Source: Artocarpus heterophyllus
Lineage: Eukaryota > Streptophyta > Magnoliopsida > Rosales > Moraceae
Length of the DNA: 64,000 bases
Reading direction: 5' to 3'
Assembly: GCA_025403435.1 (NCBI GenBank)
Contig: CM046341.1
Location: 20,731,460 to 20,795,459, forward strand
In this document: piece by piece, positions 32,401 through 45,700 of the stretch
How the letters are laid out: the number at the start of each line of letters is the position of its first letter
How positions within the stretch are numbered: the stretch's first letter is position 1
Notes under the pieces: model-generated
The model's database searches: none
The model's input: the letters and a program-made list of their open reading frames with translations, nothing else
Told to the model about the DNA's origin: nothing
Program-made: the position numbers and the translations under genes

Positions 32401-35400
32401 GCGATTTTAATATGTAGTTTTTGCTAAGTTCCTTTGTATTGTTCTCATATTTGATATGCTGTTGATTTTTGGTGCAACCACAGTATCCCTCTCTTGTTAT
32501 TCTTCTATCTACGGTGGCTTCCAAGTTCCTTAAAGCTTTTTGTAGACTAAGTTCTTTACACTTTTTATGGGCAATTAAACCTAGGACTGAAATTATTTTT
32601 GACAACCATCAGATTGAATTGAAATCCTCAGAATCCTTGAAATCAACTGCTACCGAAATTACCTTTGCAACAAAAAATTTTTTCAAAATCATTTCAAATT
32701 ATAATCACTAACCGTGCAAGCTCTAGGCCGTTTAAGCACAAGTTTATAATCTTAGCACCCATCATAGATGACAAAAAAATACAAAGGATGTTTCCTAATT
32801 TATCATAAAGAAAGAGTTGTGGATGAATTACCTGTGAAATATTAAAGAAAAAGAACAATGTTAATTTATTATAAGCATCAATATAAATTGTGACGGAGGC
32901 AGGTTTGGATGATCATGATGTATTTATAATTTTTTTCCCCACTTTCAATTTTTTGCACCTTGGTGCTTCTCCAATTATGATTTTGTTCAATTTCTTTTGG
33001 TAGGTTGAAACTGTTGAGTGTATTTATTTTGGAATGCTTTATTTGTCTTTTGATGATGAGTGTGATTTTTTAGGTTCCTTGATGACAATGAGATTATGGC
33101 CCTAATCCTCTCTCTGTCTCTCGCTCACTTTTTTTCCTTCCCGAACAAAACATGTTTATTGGTTTTTTTCAGAGTGTGAGCCCTCATTTTTCATTGGGTG
33201 GTGAAGTATTTTGGGCTGGTCAGCACCGAAAGTCTGGCATTGGGTATGCTGCTAGATATAACACAGACAAGATGGTCAGTCTCTTGAGCTTTATATGATC
33301 ATCCTGGTTATCTTAGTGATATTTGTTATTTTTGTATTGACTTCACCAACAAAGAATTTTGCTCAATAGTAATGAAGTATTTCTACCATCTAATTTTTGA
33401 TCATTTGTCGAGACTAGAAGTAATTCTGCCACGTAATTTTTGATATTTTGTTGAGACTTTTTCTTAACCGTACACTAAGGCATCTGGTGCTTCATACTTC
33501 ATACTTGAATATTCCCGAAGATGTATTATTTTTTTATTCTGTTTTCAAATGCACTTGAGCCTTCACAATTGCTAAAGTATCGAGCATGTGGCGAAAGTTG
33601 AAGTGTTGAGGCTATGTCCTTTCTGTTTTGCAGGTTGCCACAGGGCAAGTTGCTAGCACTGGAATGGTTGCTCTTAGCTATGTGCAGAAAGTATCTGAGA
33701 AGGTGGGTAAATCGATTTGCCAATGAAAATTCTATGATTTGTTATTAAGCTTGGTCTCTTACATTGTTTTTCTGCTTTGCATAGGTTTCTCTAGCAGCAG
33801 ACTTCATGTACAACTACATGTCAAGGGAGGTCACGTCTAGTTTTGGTTATGATTATATCCTTAGACAGGTATTTTTTCTTTTTATAAACATCCTAAAATG
33901 CTAATATTCGTGCTTTTAGTGATTTTGCCTTTTATTGTGAGTTCTTGTTGTAGGGAAGAATATGTCCAAAACTTGGGCCCAAGTAATCTTTTCTTTCTTG
34001 CAAATAAAAATTAGGGTTATTAATACTAATGATTCCTAAACTTTAGGGTCTTTCTCACTTTGTCCCTTTGAATTTAAAAAATCGCCGTTTTACCCCTTGA
34101 ACTTAAAAAAACTCCTCACTTTGCCCATGAATTTAAGAAATTACCATTTTGCCCTTATACTTTCAAAGCTATTCACTTTGTTTCCTAAGTTTCCGATTCT
34201 CCATTCAAATAGATGGAATTAATCTTAAGTGATTGCACATGGATCACCTATAAGGGCAAAAATGAGACTTTATCACTCTTAAGTTTTGTTTCACGTTTAC
34301 ACTCTCACTTAATGCCTTTGTTTTTTTTATTTGAACTCTTATTTGGGAAGTGCTTGCCTGCACATTTTTTCTCAATTTAATGTGTAATTCATTTAATAAG
34401 TCGATATTATTCACTGGTATTTGAATTTGAATACTAAAGAAGATGAATTATGTATTAAAGATGAGGAGATATCGATGAACAATATCGAAAATAAATGTGC
34501 ATATATATCCTTTTTAAGTGAGAGCAGATAAAAAAAGTTAGAGGTGTAAAAGTGAAACAAAATTTGAAAGTGGTAAAATCTCATTTTTGCCCTTACAGGT
34601 GACCTACGTGCAAATCACATAGGTTGAATTTTGTTCATATTAACGGAAAATCAAAAAATAGGAGATAAAATGAAGAGCTTTGAGAGAAGGTCAAAATGGT
34701 GATAGCGAGGAGTTTAGGGGATGAAGTATTGATTAAGGGAAAGGGCGAGAGATCTTAAAGTTTAGGGGTCATTAATGTTAATAACCTTAAAACTTATTAA
34801 TGCTTATATCCATCCCAAACTTGATCTATCACTTCCTTTTCTTTTTTTTTTTTTTTTTAAGATTTTGCTTGGAACTTGGTTCATGACTTAGTCCATCGGG
34901 CAAGAATGCACAAGCCCTCACTTCAATTTTTTTTTTTTTTTTTTTGGTGGCATACTTATTGCCAACTAATGTGGCTCGAATGGTCTATTTTTTTTTTCCC
35001 CTTCACATGTAAGAAATTCTCCCTTGAATAATTTTTTTGCATCATTTCTTGTCTATTAGCCATCTCAATTTAATTTGTCAGTAGCAGAAAGCCTAAAGTA
35101 TTTGTGTTTTCAGCTGATCTGGACTGGTCGCTTGTGATAGAGTCTAGCCCTAATGATTCAAGCTCTTACTCTAACTCTTCCTTCTTGAAATGAAATTCAG
35201 GAGCTACATAAAGGGAGGGGTAGTTATTTGATAAAGATCTAGTAATCACTATTAGTTTTGAGCATGATGCATGATGTTGTCTTGATTATTTCATTTTAGT
35301 CTTTGTTGTCTTCAATTTGTCTATACATGTGGTAGGCTGCCATATTTTTCTTTATTTGAGGGTTTTATTGATATTATTGTTGCTGATAGAAATATGGAGT

Positions 35401-35891
35401 CAGACTGCCGTTTTATTCGAATCAAAGTACTAATGTTTGTGCTTTGATGCGGGCTATTTTCCAAATAAAAAAAACCTGCTTAACATACCAGTATTTTGCA
35501 TGACTCCTTTATCGTTGTGATAGTGTCGTCTTAGAGGAAAGATAGATTCGAATGGCTGTGCCGCTGCCTTCCTGGAAGAGAGATTAAATATGGGTCTTAA
35601 TTTTATTCTTTCTGCAGAGGTGAGTTCAATCAATAATTTTCTTTTCTCACTACTGCAAATTAGCAACTCTTTTTTTAATGGTCCATCCATTTGTGTATCT
35701 TACCCGGTTGAAGTGCCATGTTCCACTGCACGTAAAGCCAACTGTGAACAGAACACATAGGGAGAGTAGATTGCAGTAGTGCCTTAGATTATCCCATTAA
35801 CAAAAAGGTCTCTTGGATTTATTATGCCTTGCAGCTAGATCACAAGAAGAAAGACTACAAGTTTGGGTTTGGATTGACTGTTGGAGAGTAA
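29486..35891 (+). CDS. TOM40: Mitochondrial import receptor subunit TOM40, 11 exons, intact
   Basis: Exons: 29486-29606, 30413-30494, 30594-30693, 30791-30886, 30969-31019, 32086-32151, 33173-33274, 33634-33702, 33785-33868, 35524-35619, 35835-35891. All introns are GT-AG. The joined frame is 924 nt, 307 residues plus stop, matching plant TOM40 (about 309). The product is the beta-barrel channel of the TOM complex in the mitochondrial outer membrane, through which nuclear-encoded precursors enter. The Pro-rich N-terminus ([14 protein letters not shown]) is followed by [20 protein letters not shown] and then the porin-3 type barrel, with the segments [37 protein letters not shown] and [21 protein letters not shown]. 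It ends FGFGLTVGE. No frame defect is seen despite transposons in introns 1 and 9. It is the only ordinary host gene in the window. Confidence 0.97.
30051..30270. mobile_element. MITE in TOM40 intron 1
   Basis: About 220 bp with terminal inverted repeats: gctgtgtttggtaagaggga at 30051-30070 and tccctcttaccaaacaagc at 30252-30270, one base shorter. The GTTTGGTAAGAGGGA type of terminus suggests a hAT-like miniature element. No coding. A target duplication is not clear. Confidence 0.7.
34011..34790. mobile_element. 780-bp foldback element with long inverted repeats in TOM40 intron 9
   Basis: Left end ttagggttattaatactaat and right end attaatgttaataaccttaa are inverted. The pairing continues inward with gaps: gggcaaaaatgagacttta at about 34255 mirrors taaaatctcatttttgccc at about 34576, and ttttgtttcac at about 34285 mirrors gtgaaacaaaa at about 34553. 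Arms are roughly 330-350 bp around a 100-150 bp centre. There is no transposase. A long-TIR Mutator-like or foldback element is likely. Confidence 0.72.
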
Positions 35892-38230
35892 ACTGGAAGA
35901 AGACCAAATGGTTTTCTTTTGTCTTCGTTTCTTTTAAATGTCGTGGGTGATAAAGCAAGTTCTTCTGCATTGAATTTTTGTGTGTTGAGTAGATTCTCGG
36001 TTTGTACTTTTGTAGTTTGAGTATCATTATTTCTGGGCAGCATTTGTAACTCCCGCCCTTTTAGTATTACATTTGATGGATTTTGGCTATACAGTTACAG
36101 AATGTTATTTTAGAATAATGCAGATTGGATTCTTTAGCGCCATGTTCAGCCTTAAATTAAAATATGCAGTTTTTATCAAATATTAGGAGTGCAGTCGATG
36201 TTATCCTGTTGGCTTATGTTTTGGGATGAAACCTTATTTCAAAACTTAAGCATACCACCCCCCGATCAAGGGTTTCTAGGACTATCATGTTCAGTGGTAT
36301 TTATTATGTTGGTGCTGGAATATCATATTCTTGTTATTTATTGGGTCTTTTCATGATTATAACAACTTATTTTGATTTCCATTTCTTGGTCTGAAATCTG
36401 TCCGATCCAATTCAGACTCCGGTTGCGCGTAAGCAAATACACCGTTTGTATCAAACTGTCACTCTTAAGGATTCATAGCAATACAAATTACAAAGGTATT
36501 TGAAAGCATTGGTGTGAGTCAGTTTGATAAAAATATTATAGTATGAGGTTTTACACTAATATAATTTTTTGCTTGATATTAGAATAATGTAGCAATTAAA
36601 AAGTTCTGGTTGAAATTGATTTTGACAAACAAGGCTTATGTTTGAGTTTTATGTATCTTTGAACCAATAATTATGGTCTTTAAGGATTCATGTACCAAAG
36701 CTCTTTCATCGAACAACAGTTATTTATGTAACTAGTACTCGTACTGGTGCATATTCTTATTAATTTCAACGACCGTGTTTTGCCTAATATATCATTAACT
36801 ACTTTTAGGGTGTTTGGAAAAATGGTGGGAACCAGTTGTGGGAACTACTTTTACTGTAGCATGTGAGAGTTTTATACTGTAGCATATTTTTTTTATTGTT
36901 ACTATAGCATGTGAGAGTTTTACACTGTTCATAACTGAGATTGTGGTGGGAACTGAGTGGTGGAACTCCCTTTGTCTCTAGAAGAAGAAATAGTCAACCA
37001 GTTCAATTTTTTAGAATTTTTTTTCTTGAGAACTACTGTCATTAGTTTACGATTATCTAATCTGGTTTTGGAGATTTTAACCTAGATTGATGATCAAATG
37101 GTATTCTTTGACCTCAATTCTCTATCTACCTGGGATTTTTTTCCCTTCAGGAAACGTTTCCTTTTATTGTGGCTGAGAAATCATTTTGAATGAAACGTTT
37201 CATCTCATCCTAAAAAAAATTCATCTCGTTTCTTAATATAAAAATAAAAAGTTTTCTAATTCATCTAGTGGATATCATAAGTATTATTTACAAGATTTCC
37301 ATGTTAAACCCCCTATTACTTATACTATTATTTAAGAATGATTTACGGTAACAAAATATTTGAGATATTTATCACAAATATCACCTTACTGAACAGTTGA
37401 TGGACTTTTATCACTTATAAAAAAACTTTTATACTATATGTCACTCATAAGAATCAATACAAGATTAACCAAAAAAAAAAAAAAAACAAGTGACTTGTGG
37501 TATTTTCAAAGAGTGTTTTTCTATGTGGTATATTTCAATCCACAGTCTAAAAAGGTGTTGTATTTGTAAAGCTCCCAAAATATTTTCATAATCTTGTAAG
37601 GAAAAAAAAAGATAAAATGACATGTTATGTTACACTTTTAAAAGTGTTTATTTATGCCACACTTATAAAAGTTTATGTCATAGTATCATTCATATTACAT
37701 ATTAAGTTATATCACAAATGAACATGCATTTTATACCACAAATGAACATATGTGTTATTTATAAAAATTAATCTTAAAATAGAGTATTTATGAAAATTCT
37801 CATACATGTTAAGTTATGCCACACATGAACATGCATTTTATACAGTAAATAAACATGTGTACCATTTATAAAAATTAAATCTTAAAATAGGGCGTTTATG
37901 AAAATTCCCAAAAAATTTTGTTTAATCAGACCCAAGGAAAACGTTGGTTGGACTAACAAGTCAACCTTTTTGAAGTAAAATATTGGAAACAAAAGAGAAA
38001 AAAAGAAAAAGAAAACAACAGACAGGAAAAAGACCTTACGCACAAGAAAAAGTTGAAAGAGACCAAAAACTAAAGGCCAACCCCATGGTAAATACGTCTA
38101 CATATATATATATATATGTATATCCACCTATGTAAGTTTTAAATTATATATTTTAAATTATTATGTGATTTTAATTAATATTTGAAATTGGGAAAATTTT
38201 AGTGAGGTATTAAAAAAGGAGCTTTTTTTT
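35892..38230. other. TOM40 3' flank and AT-rich intergenic DNA
   Basis: TOM40 3' untranslated region, then AT-rich sequence without a recognisable gene. At 36806-36950 a terminus-like agggtgtttggaaaa and a repeated gtagcatgtgagagtttta motif hint at a degraded miniature element, without a matching second end. A short TA run lies at about 38100-38120. Confidence 0.6.
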
Positions 38231-38239
38231 TTTTGTAAA

Positions 38240-39060
38240 AATCCCACCAGTGGTGTTGTTGATGCCCTGCTGTCACTCAAAACTACATGTGGCTGCGCAC
38301 GGTCTCAGTTTCCCTGGGGGGCTTGCAACAAGAAGAGGGAATGCTTTGGAGGTCAAGGGGACATCGGTATAGTGCTGGCCAAGGACTCTTCGTCGCTCAA
38401 GAAATGTATCTGTTCGGCTGAGAGTGAGAGTATACCACCACTTGGACCAAGTGTAAACCGGGTTTTGACCTATAACCTTAGTGCTCCGTATGGTGGTGCC
38501 TGGGGGTAGGTGACAAGTGTTACAATCCCAAAAGGTGGACAACCGTTCATCTAAGGGCTGTAATGAGGCCATGTGATGGCCTTAAATATGGGTTGTTTAC
38601 CTGGCTTTAGGTTATATCTATTCGTCTTGAGCACACATTCTTTTCGAGGAGGCGACATCTTAAGTGGAGTCAAAGGCAGCCCCAGGGACCACCTTGGGAA
38701 AGTGTGTTGATCAATGGAGAGTTTTGTAAGCTCCGAAAATGACTTCTATCCAAGCAAGGTGGTCAGACAGTCGAGGTGAGCTCTTTGGGAAATGGCACCG
38801 AGCACAGCCCTAAACAATAGTCCCAGTGCACCTAGTCAGTGCTCAACCAAGTTGCACTCTACTTGAGTAGGGTTGGTCGGTAGAAATGGTCATCAGATAT
38901 TCATCCTCAGGATCACAGGATCCCAAAGGCCCTTTGAGGCATCGGTCAGGTTCGGCCAACACGTGTCAGCTTACTATTGGCTGTTTCCTTGATGAGTGAA
39001 ATTATGCACCTCTTTGTATTCCTTGTTCATCCTTGATTATGAATAGGGGAGCCCCCCTCT
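38240..39060 (-). repeat. Probable 3' LTR region of element H
   Basis: More GC-rich than its surroundings, no ORF, and placed where the 3' LTR of a minus-strand Tat element should be. The purine tract complement gagcccccctctc at about 39048-39062 could be the polypurine tract. There is no second copy in the window, so the boundaries are guesses. Confidence 0.4.
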
Positions 39061-39184
39061 CATTTGTTTACTTTGCTTACGAATTTCTCAAAGCTTGTGT
39101 CTAGCTGTAGAGCAGAACTCAAATTTCAAACATGAAAATCTTTGCTTACTTTAAACCCAATTAGGTAATTCCTGAACATAAGAA

Positions 39185-39416
39185 TGAGTGATTTAAGTGA
39201 TTACCAAAACCAGTTAGTTAGCATCTTTGGGTCAGACGAGAGTACTGAGTCTGACCAATCAAGCCCCACGGAGAGGGGAAGCATTGGGAGGGCGATCGAG
39301 TAAGAAGGGGGTGGCTCGGTTAGCCCAAATCTTGAGCCTAGGGCATGGCACTGCCCCCAACAAGAGTTCTTGGACCTTTTGGAAGGAAACGTCCTGATTT
39401 GGCTGTGTAGGGGAGA
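39185..39416 (+). pseudogene. Element H antisense ORF, 5' part
   Basis: A plus-strand frame begins at about 39185 (MSDLSDYQNQ...), Ser/Asp-rich at first, with a stop at about residue 40. The reading frame passes into the G insertion site, and removing G joins it to 49983 onward (...GED then LYIDAAIAGMSQVT). This fits one ORF interrupted by G and by point mutations. Confidence 0.5.
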
Positions 39417-39421
39417 GGACC
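39417..39421. repeat. Target site duplication of element G, left copy (ggacc)
   Basis: ggacc directly before the LTR start TGTAACTCC; the same five bases follow the right LTR at 49983-49987. Confidence 0.9.
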
Positions 39422-42400
39422 TGTAACTCCCCTCTTACAGACGTCACAATAATCATTACTTTCATCCTTGTTATCATCATTTATAAGATAAACTATTTAA
39501 ATTTCAACTTGATAAACATATCCCAAGGATCCATGCAAAATTATTTTTTAAAAAATATTCTAAATATTTTAAATCCCTTTTTTTTTCCAATGCCAAATTA
39601 ACAAAACCATAATTCAAATAAAATTTCAAAACAAACTTTAAAATCTGTTTAAACAGTTTAGTAGATCGAAACTTTAGCAAAATCAAAATAAATGTAAAAC
39701 AAGTCTTTTTACTTGATAACGCGAAAATTTAAGCATTCAAAGAAATAAAAACAGCGTTCAAAAAAATATTCTTCCTTGGCATTCTTCCGATTCTAATCCA
39801 TCGTTCACAGTTCACATGCTCATCCTCGCCCTCCACTTATTCCAAGGTCTCTTACCTTTATCTGCAACATGATTATAAACTAAGTAAGTAAAAGCTTAGT
39901 AAGTACGCTTTCCTATCTCACAACATAAAACATTTCATGAACACCTTTATGAAACATCATAGTCATAATCATCATTAACACAATAGTGCACTTGGCACAG
40001 TTTCATATATAACATATCTTTCATTATCATTATTCATATTAAAAACTTCATTCATTTTATGTTTGAGGGCCCAAGTGTTGCACCATAAACATCATCATCG
40101 TAGGCGCGCCATTATGAGAGGAGAGGGGTAGCTAATCCCAAACCAAACATGACAAGTCCAACCTTTGGGACATCATAACATAAACATAAACATAGGGTGT
40201 GCAACACTTAATTAAGTGATACATATATATTGATATACTTTTAACATACCTCATCATTGAAACATTCGTTAAACTTTCTTGTTGCAACAAGAGTTTTCAT
40301 GAGAAAACAACATACAAAAACAAACTTAAAAATTATCATAAAACATGTTCTAAAAACTTTTTCGTAAACTTTTATCTTGTTGCAGGTGAGAATGTAGTTA
40401 CTTGTCTTGCTTGCTTACTAAACCTTAACTTGGGTGACGTTGCTGCAGTCCTTGGTGTGCTCGTCTTTTGAAGTGTTCATGTCAAACATTCATATTGACC
40501 ATAAGTCACTAGCAATACTATTAGCAATATATAAATATCTCATACTATCATTAAACATCACCTTATCATGTAATAGTATCAAGAAGCACAAAATCACAAT
40601 TTATGAACCAAGGGTATTCCCAAAAGTAGGCAGAATGACCTTTATTCACTTAAAAATTCATAATAATTTCATCTAAACTCCAAATCAATGAAAACTAGTG
40701 GCATTATAAACTAGACTCAAAAACAAAGAATTGATATACTACACACATATTTTGACAATAAATTGCATGAAGAAAATGTCCTCAAAATTCAATCTAAATT
40801 TCGGGTCTGTGTAAAACTATACAGCTTTCAAGGTAAAATTCGAAAAATCATAACTATTTAATGAAAACTTCGATTCAAGCGATTCAAAAGCCAAACGAAA
40901 GCTTAAGATGTCCAGTATTTGGGAAAAATATAAGAAAAATATAAGCCGCAAACACAGAATAGAAAATTACTGAAGCACGATAGCTATCATGTGTTTATAT
41001 GAAAAGTAAGCATAAGGCATAAAAAAAACTCAATACCAATTAATAAGCCAATAAAACCTCAATTAAAATTGTAAACACATAATTAACATGATACTAATTG
41101 ATAATAAAATAAAACAATAAAGATCTACATAACAAAAATATAAAAATCTATGATATCTCTAATTTATGGTTTATTGAGAAGTTAATCAAAACAAGTAAAT
41201 CATCAACTCTTTACAATCATCGATTGATATAAAATACATACAATAAAAGAATCTTTGTGATGATAATAATAATTCTAATACTAAGTAGAATACACGAAAA
41301 CTATAACATATCTAAAAATTAGCTTCAAATAAATTTTCAACAATTCATAACATGCATTAGAATTCATAGACCAAACAAACTCTAATTACCTAAATCAGTG
41401 AGCAACACACGATCACAAAATTCCAATAATTAAAATAAAATTACTTTAACCCTAAATTTTTTATGAAAACCTAATAACATATATATACAGTACCACAAAA
41501 AGTTCTCATTAGCAAATAAATTTGTTTAGCTATACAAATAGGTCACAAAAACAAGAAGTACTGAATTCACTGAATAGACAGCCACAAAAACCTATCTTAA
41601 AGAAAATTCAAGAACTCATAAAATATCCATTAAGTAACCACCAAATTTTTCAGATCATAACTTAACATATGCATGAATATCTTTGTAAAATTTCGTTCAA
41701 ATCAAAGGTCGTTTGCCCCTTAAACATGGACTATACTTTTGTGCAAAATACCGATTAGCAACAGTTTGGTCATGAGTGGCAGAGAATAAAAATTTAATAT
41801 CACAGCATAGAAAATTCCAAATAAAGTGAAATTTTGAGAAATATCACATAACACATATATAAACATCATACTAAAATTTTAGAGCAAACGGAAATTCATA
41901 GACAAGTTATGGGGGTCGGATTATAAAGCAAACAAAAATTCAACAATAGTGTAGAATGAGTTTCTTACCTTCAAAACGATTCTTTGCAATTCCCTTGAAT
42001 TTATCTAAGTGAAAACTCAATTATTTTATTCAATTGTTTGCAGAAAAATAAGGGAGAGAATGCAAAAAAACGTGGAGAAGAAGGAGAAAGTGTCTAAGAA
42101 TTTTTTTTTTTTTGAGAGAGAGAATTTTCTTTGGCTAAAAATTAAGAGAATGGAAGCTTTGGTGGCTTAGAGGTATATTTTTAGGTTTATGAGAGAGAAG
42201 AGATTAGATGAGTATAGAAAACTCTAATCCTAATCTAATTCAATTTCCTCCCCCCCTTTTTTTTCCTTTTCTTTTTTTTTTCTTTCTTTTCTTTTTTTTT
42301 TCTTTTCTTTTCTCACGGCAATCTGTCGTTTTTCACATATAACATAATATATAATATACATATATAATATAATATAAACATTAATATTATAAAAATAAAA

Positions 42401-42701
42401 AAATATGCAACAACATTCATGTCATCATAAAAAAATTAACTTTAGGCATACATAACCGTAGAATATTATAAAGATTATGAATTTAGAGCAAGTTGGAACA
42501 AAAAAAAAAAAAATAAAATTTTAAGCTTATCATTACTTTTGACATGAACATCTCGAGCACATCGATCCCATGAGGTCGTCACCTGCGACATTTCTAAATA
42601 AAAAATTAATTTACTAAACATAAATAATTATAGCACTAAAGTATCATATTCTAACGTTAAATTAACATAAGTGTCCATAGAAGAAAACGGCTGGCGTTAC
42701 A
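39422..42701 (-). repeat. Left (3') LTR of element G, 3280 bp
   Basis: Aligns with 47257-49982 but is about 550 bp longer. The segment at about 39900-40385 is absent from the right LTR, and the stretch at about 42096-42355, containing a CTTTT-rich run, differs from the right LTR, which has an ATAAT run instead. Confidence 0.92.
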
Positions 42702-42737
42702 ACTCTCCCCACCTTATAAGAGTTTTATCCTCAAAAC

Positions 42738-45700
42738 TCAAAACAATTGTCGATACTTGGCCCTCATATCATCCTCACGTTCCCATGTGGCTTCTTCTAC
42801 TTGGTGATTTCGCCACAAAACTTTAACCAAGGGAATTTCTTTATTCCTTAAGATTTTAGCTTTTCGATATAAAATGTCGACCGGCTTCTCTTCATAGCTG
42901 AGATCCTCTCTTATCTCAATCACCTGTGGTTTGATCACGTGTGTAGGGTCCGGGACATACTTTTTAAGCATCGAGACATGAAACACATCATGGATAGATG
43001 ACATTTCCGATGGCAAACTCAACTGATAAGCCACCTTGCCTATCCGCTTCACAATTTCATAAGGTCCGACAAACCTCAGGCTCAGGTTGCCTTTCTTCCT
43101 AAGCCTCATGACTCCCTTCATTGGTGCAACTTTTAAGAAGACAGAATCGCCTACAACGAATTCCAAGGGCCTTTTCCTTTTATCGGCATAACTTTTTAGT
43201 TGACTTTGAGCAGTCTCGATTCTTTTACGTATCAACTTCTACATGCTTTTGTAAAAATTGAAAGTGAATCTACAATCACTGATCAAAGAGGATAGACTTA
43301 GGAATTCCATGAAGCCTCACTATCTCCTTGACATAAAGTTCCGCTAATCGCTCCATAGAGTAGCTGATCTTAATGGGATGAAGTATGCCGTCTTTGTCAA
43401 TCTATCAATAACAACCCAAATGGCATCATATCCATTCATAGTTCTTGGCAAACCTATGATGAAATCCATCACAATCTCCTCCCACTTCGACTCAGGTATC
43501 TGAATTGTCTACAAATTGCCACCAGGTCTTTGGTGTTTAGCTTTAACTTGCTGACAAGTCAAACATTTCTTACATACTTAGCAACATGACGCTTCATTCC
43601 AAACCACCAAAAGCAATCCCTCAAATCATTGTACATCTTTGTTACACCCGGATGGATTGAATAAGGAGTATTATAGATTTCTGCTAAGATCCTTTCCCTT
43701 AAACCATCAACATTAGGAACACATAAGCAGTTCTTAAGATATAGAGATTCCATCATCAACAACTCGAAACTCCTCACATCTCCCTTCCTTGATTTCCTGC
43801 TTGATCCTTGCTAGACTTGTACCTTTATCTTGTTTGCCTTGAATCTCATCAGATAATGATGGAGCAAGAGTCAATGCTAAAAGCTGTCTCGATATAAGTT
43901 TCAAACCAAAGTCTAGAATTTCTTTCCTTAAAGACCGGGACATCGCTTGTAATGACATCAGTGTTACAACAGTCTTCCTACTCAGAGCATCAGCCACCCG
44001 ATTCGCCTTTCCTGGATGGTACAAGATTTCACAATCATAATCTTTCACTAATTCCAACAATCTCCGTTGCCTCATGTTCAAGTCCTTCTGAGTGAAAAAG
44101 TACTTTAAACTTTAATGGTCGGTGTAGATCTTACATTGAACTCCGTACAAGTAATGTCTCTAAATCCTTCAATGAAAAAACTACGGCTGCCAACTCGAGG
44201 TCATGAGTAGGGTGATTCTTCTTGTAATCCTTTAGTTGTCTCGAGGCATAAGCAATCACCCTATCATTTTGTGTCAACACTGCACCTAGGCCCATTTTAG
44301 AAGCATCACTATAAATGACAAATCCTTCACTCCCTTCCAGAATAGCCAAAATTGGAGCTATCGTCAACCTTGTTTTTAATTCTTGGAAGCTCTTTTCACA
44401 CTCATCATTCCATTCAAACTTCTTCCCTTTGCAAATTAGATTCGTGAGAGGCGATGCTATCTTGGAGAAATCCTCCACAAACTTCCAACAATAACCAGCT
44501 AATCCCAAGAAGCTTCTTATCTCACTTACATTCTTAGGTTACTTCTAGTTAAGAACAGCCTCAACCTTAGTAGGATCAACCATTATTCCATCCTTTGATA
44601 CAACATGCCCTAAGAAAGACACACAGTCGAGCCAGAACTCACACTTAGAGAACTTTGCGTATAACTTGTGTCTCTTCAAGGTCTCTTAAATAATCCTCTG
44701 GTGCTTAGCATGCTCTTCCTGACTCTTTGAATAAACAAGAATATCATCAAGAAATACTATGACAAATTTATCAAGGTAATCCTTGAACACCTAATTCATC
44801 AAGTCCATAAAAGCTACAGGTGCATTCGTTAGATCGAAAGGCATAACCATGGATTTATAGTGACCATACCTCGATCTAAAGGCTGTCTTAGGGATGTCTC
44901 CTTCTTTTATCTTCAACTGGTGATACCCCGACCGCAAATCAATCTTTGAGAAAATAGATGCACCCTTAAGTTGATCAAACAACTCATCAATTTGAGGCAA
45001 CGGGTATTTGTTCTTGATCATCACCTTATTTAGCTCTCTATAGTCGATGCAGAGCCTCATAGAACCATCCTTCTTATTCACAAACAAAACTGGTGCTCCC
45101 CATGGTGAGTGACTAGGTCGGATGAAACCCTTATCAAGAAGTTCCTTTAGTTGGGAGTGCAACTCTCTCAATTTCACTGGAGCCATTCTACACGGTGTCT
45201 TGGAAATCGGATCAGTGCCAGGAGCAAGCTTGATCTCAAATTTGATTTCTCTATCTGGAGGTAAGCTTGGCAGGTCTTCTAGAAATACCTCTGGGAATTC
45301 TTGAACTACTGAAACATCTTCAATCTTTGTCTTTTCTTCTCAACTTTTATCTACAATGTTTGCCAAATAACCTATACAGCCACTTGCTAACAACTTTCTT
45401 GCCTTCAAAGCTGACAAAAACATGTTTGGCTTCTTTCTTGACTCACCCACAAACACGAATCTTTCTTCGCCTTCCAGATGGAAAATCACTTTTCATTTTC
45501 GGCACTCGATAGAAGTATTATACTTACTCAAGAAGTCCATCCTAAGAATCATATCATAGTCACACATATCGATTATAATAAGATTGACAAAAAGTTCTCT
45601 TTCAGAAATCCATAAAGGAACTGTATGCAAATAATGCGTAGACATAATCATTTCCCCAGAGAGCAGTGTCGTAGTGAACCCCTGTCTCATAGGCTCTTGA

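Noticed and set aside
36806..36985. A second MITE after TOM40 (terminus agggtgtttggaaaa, repeated gtagcatgtgagag)
   Set aside because: Only one end looks like a terminus; no inverted partner or target duplication was found.
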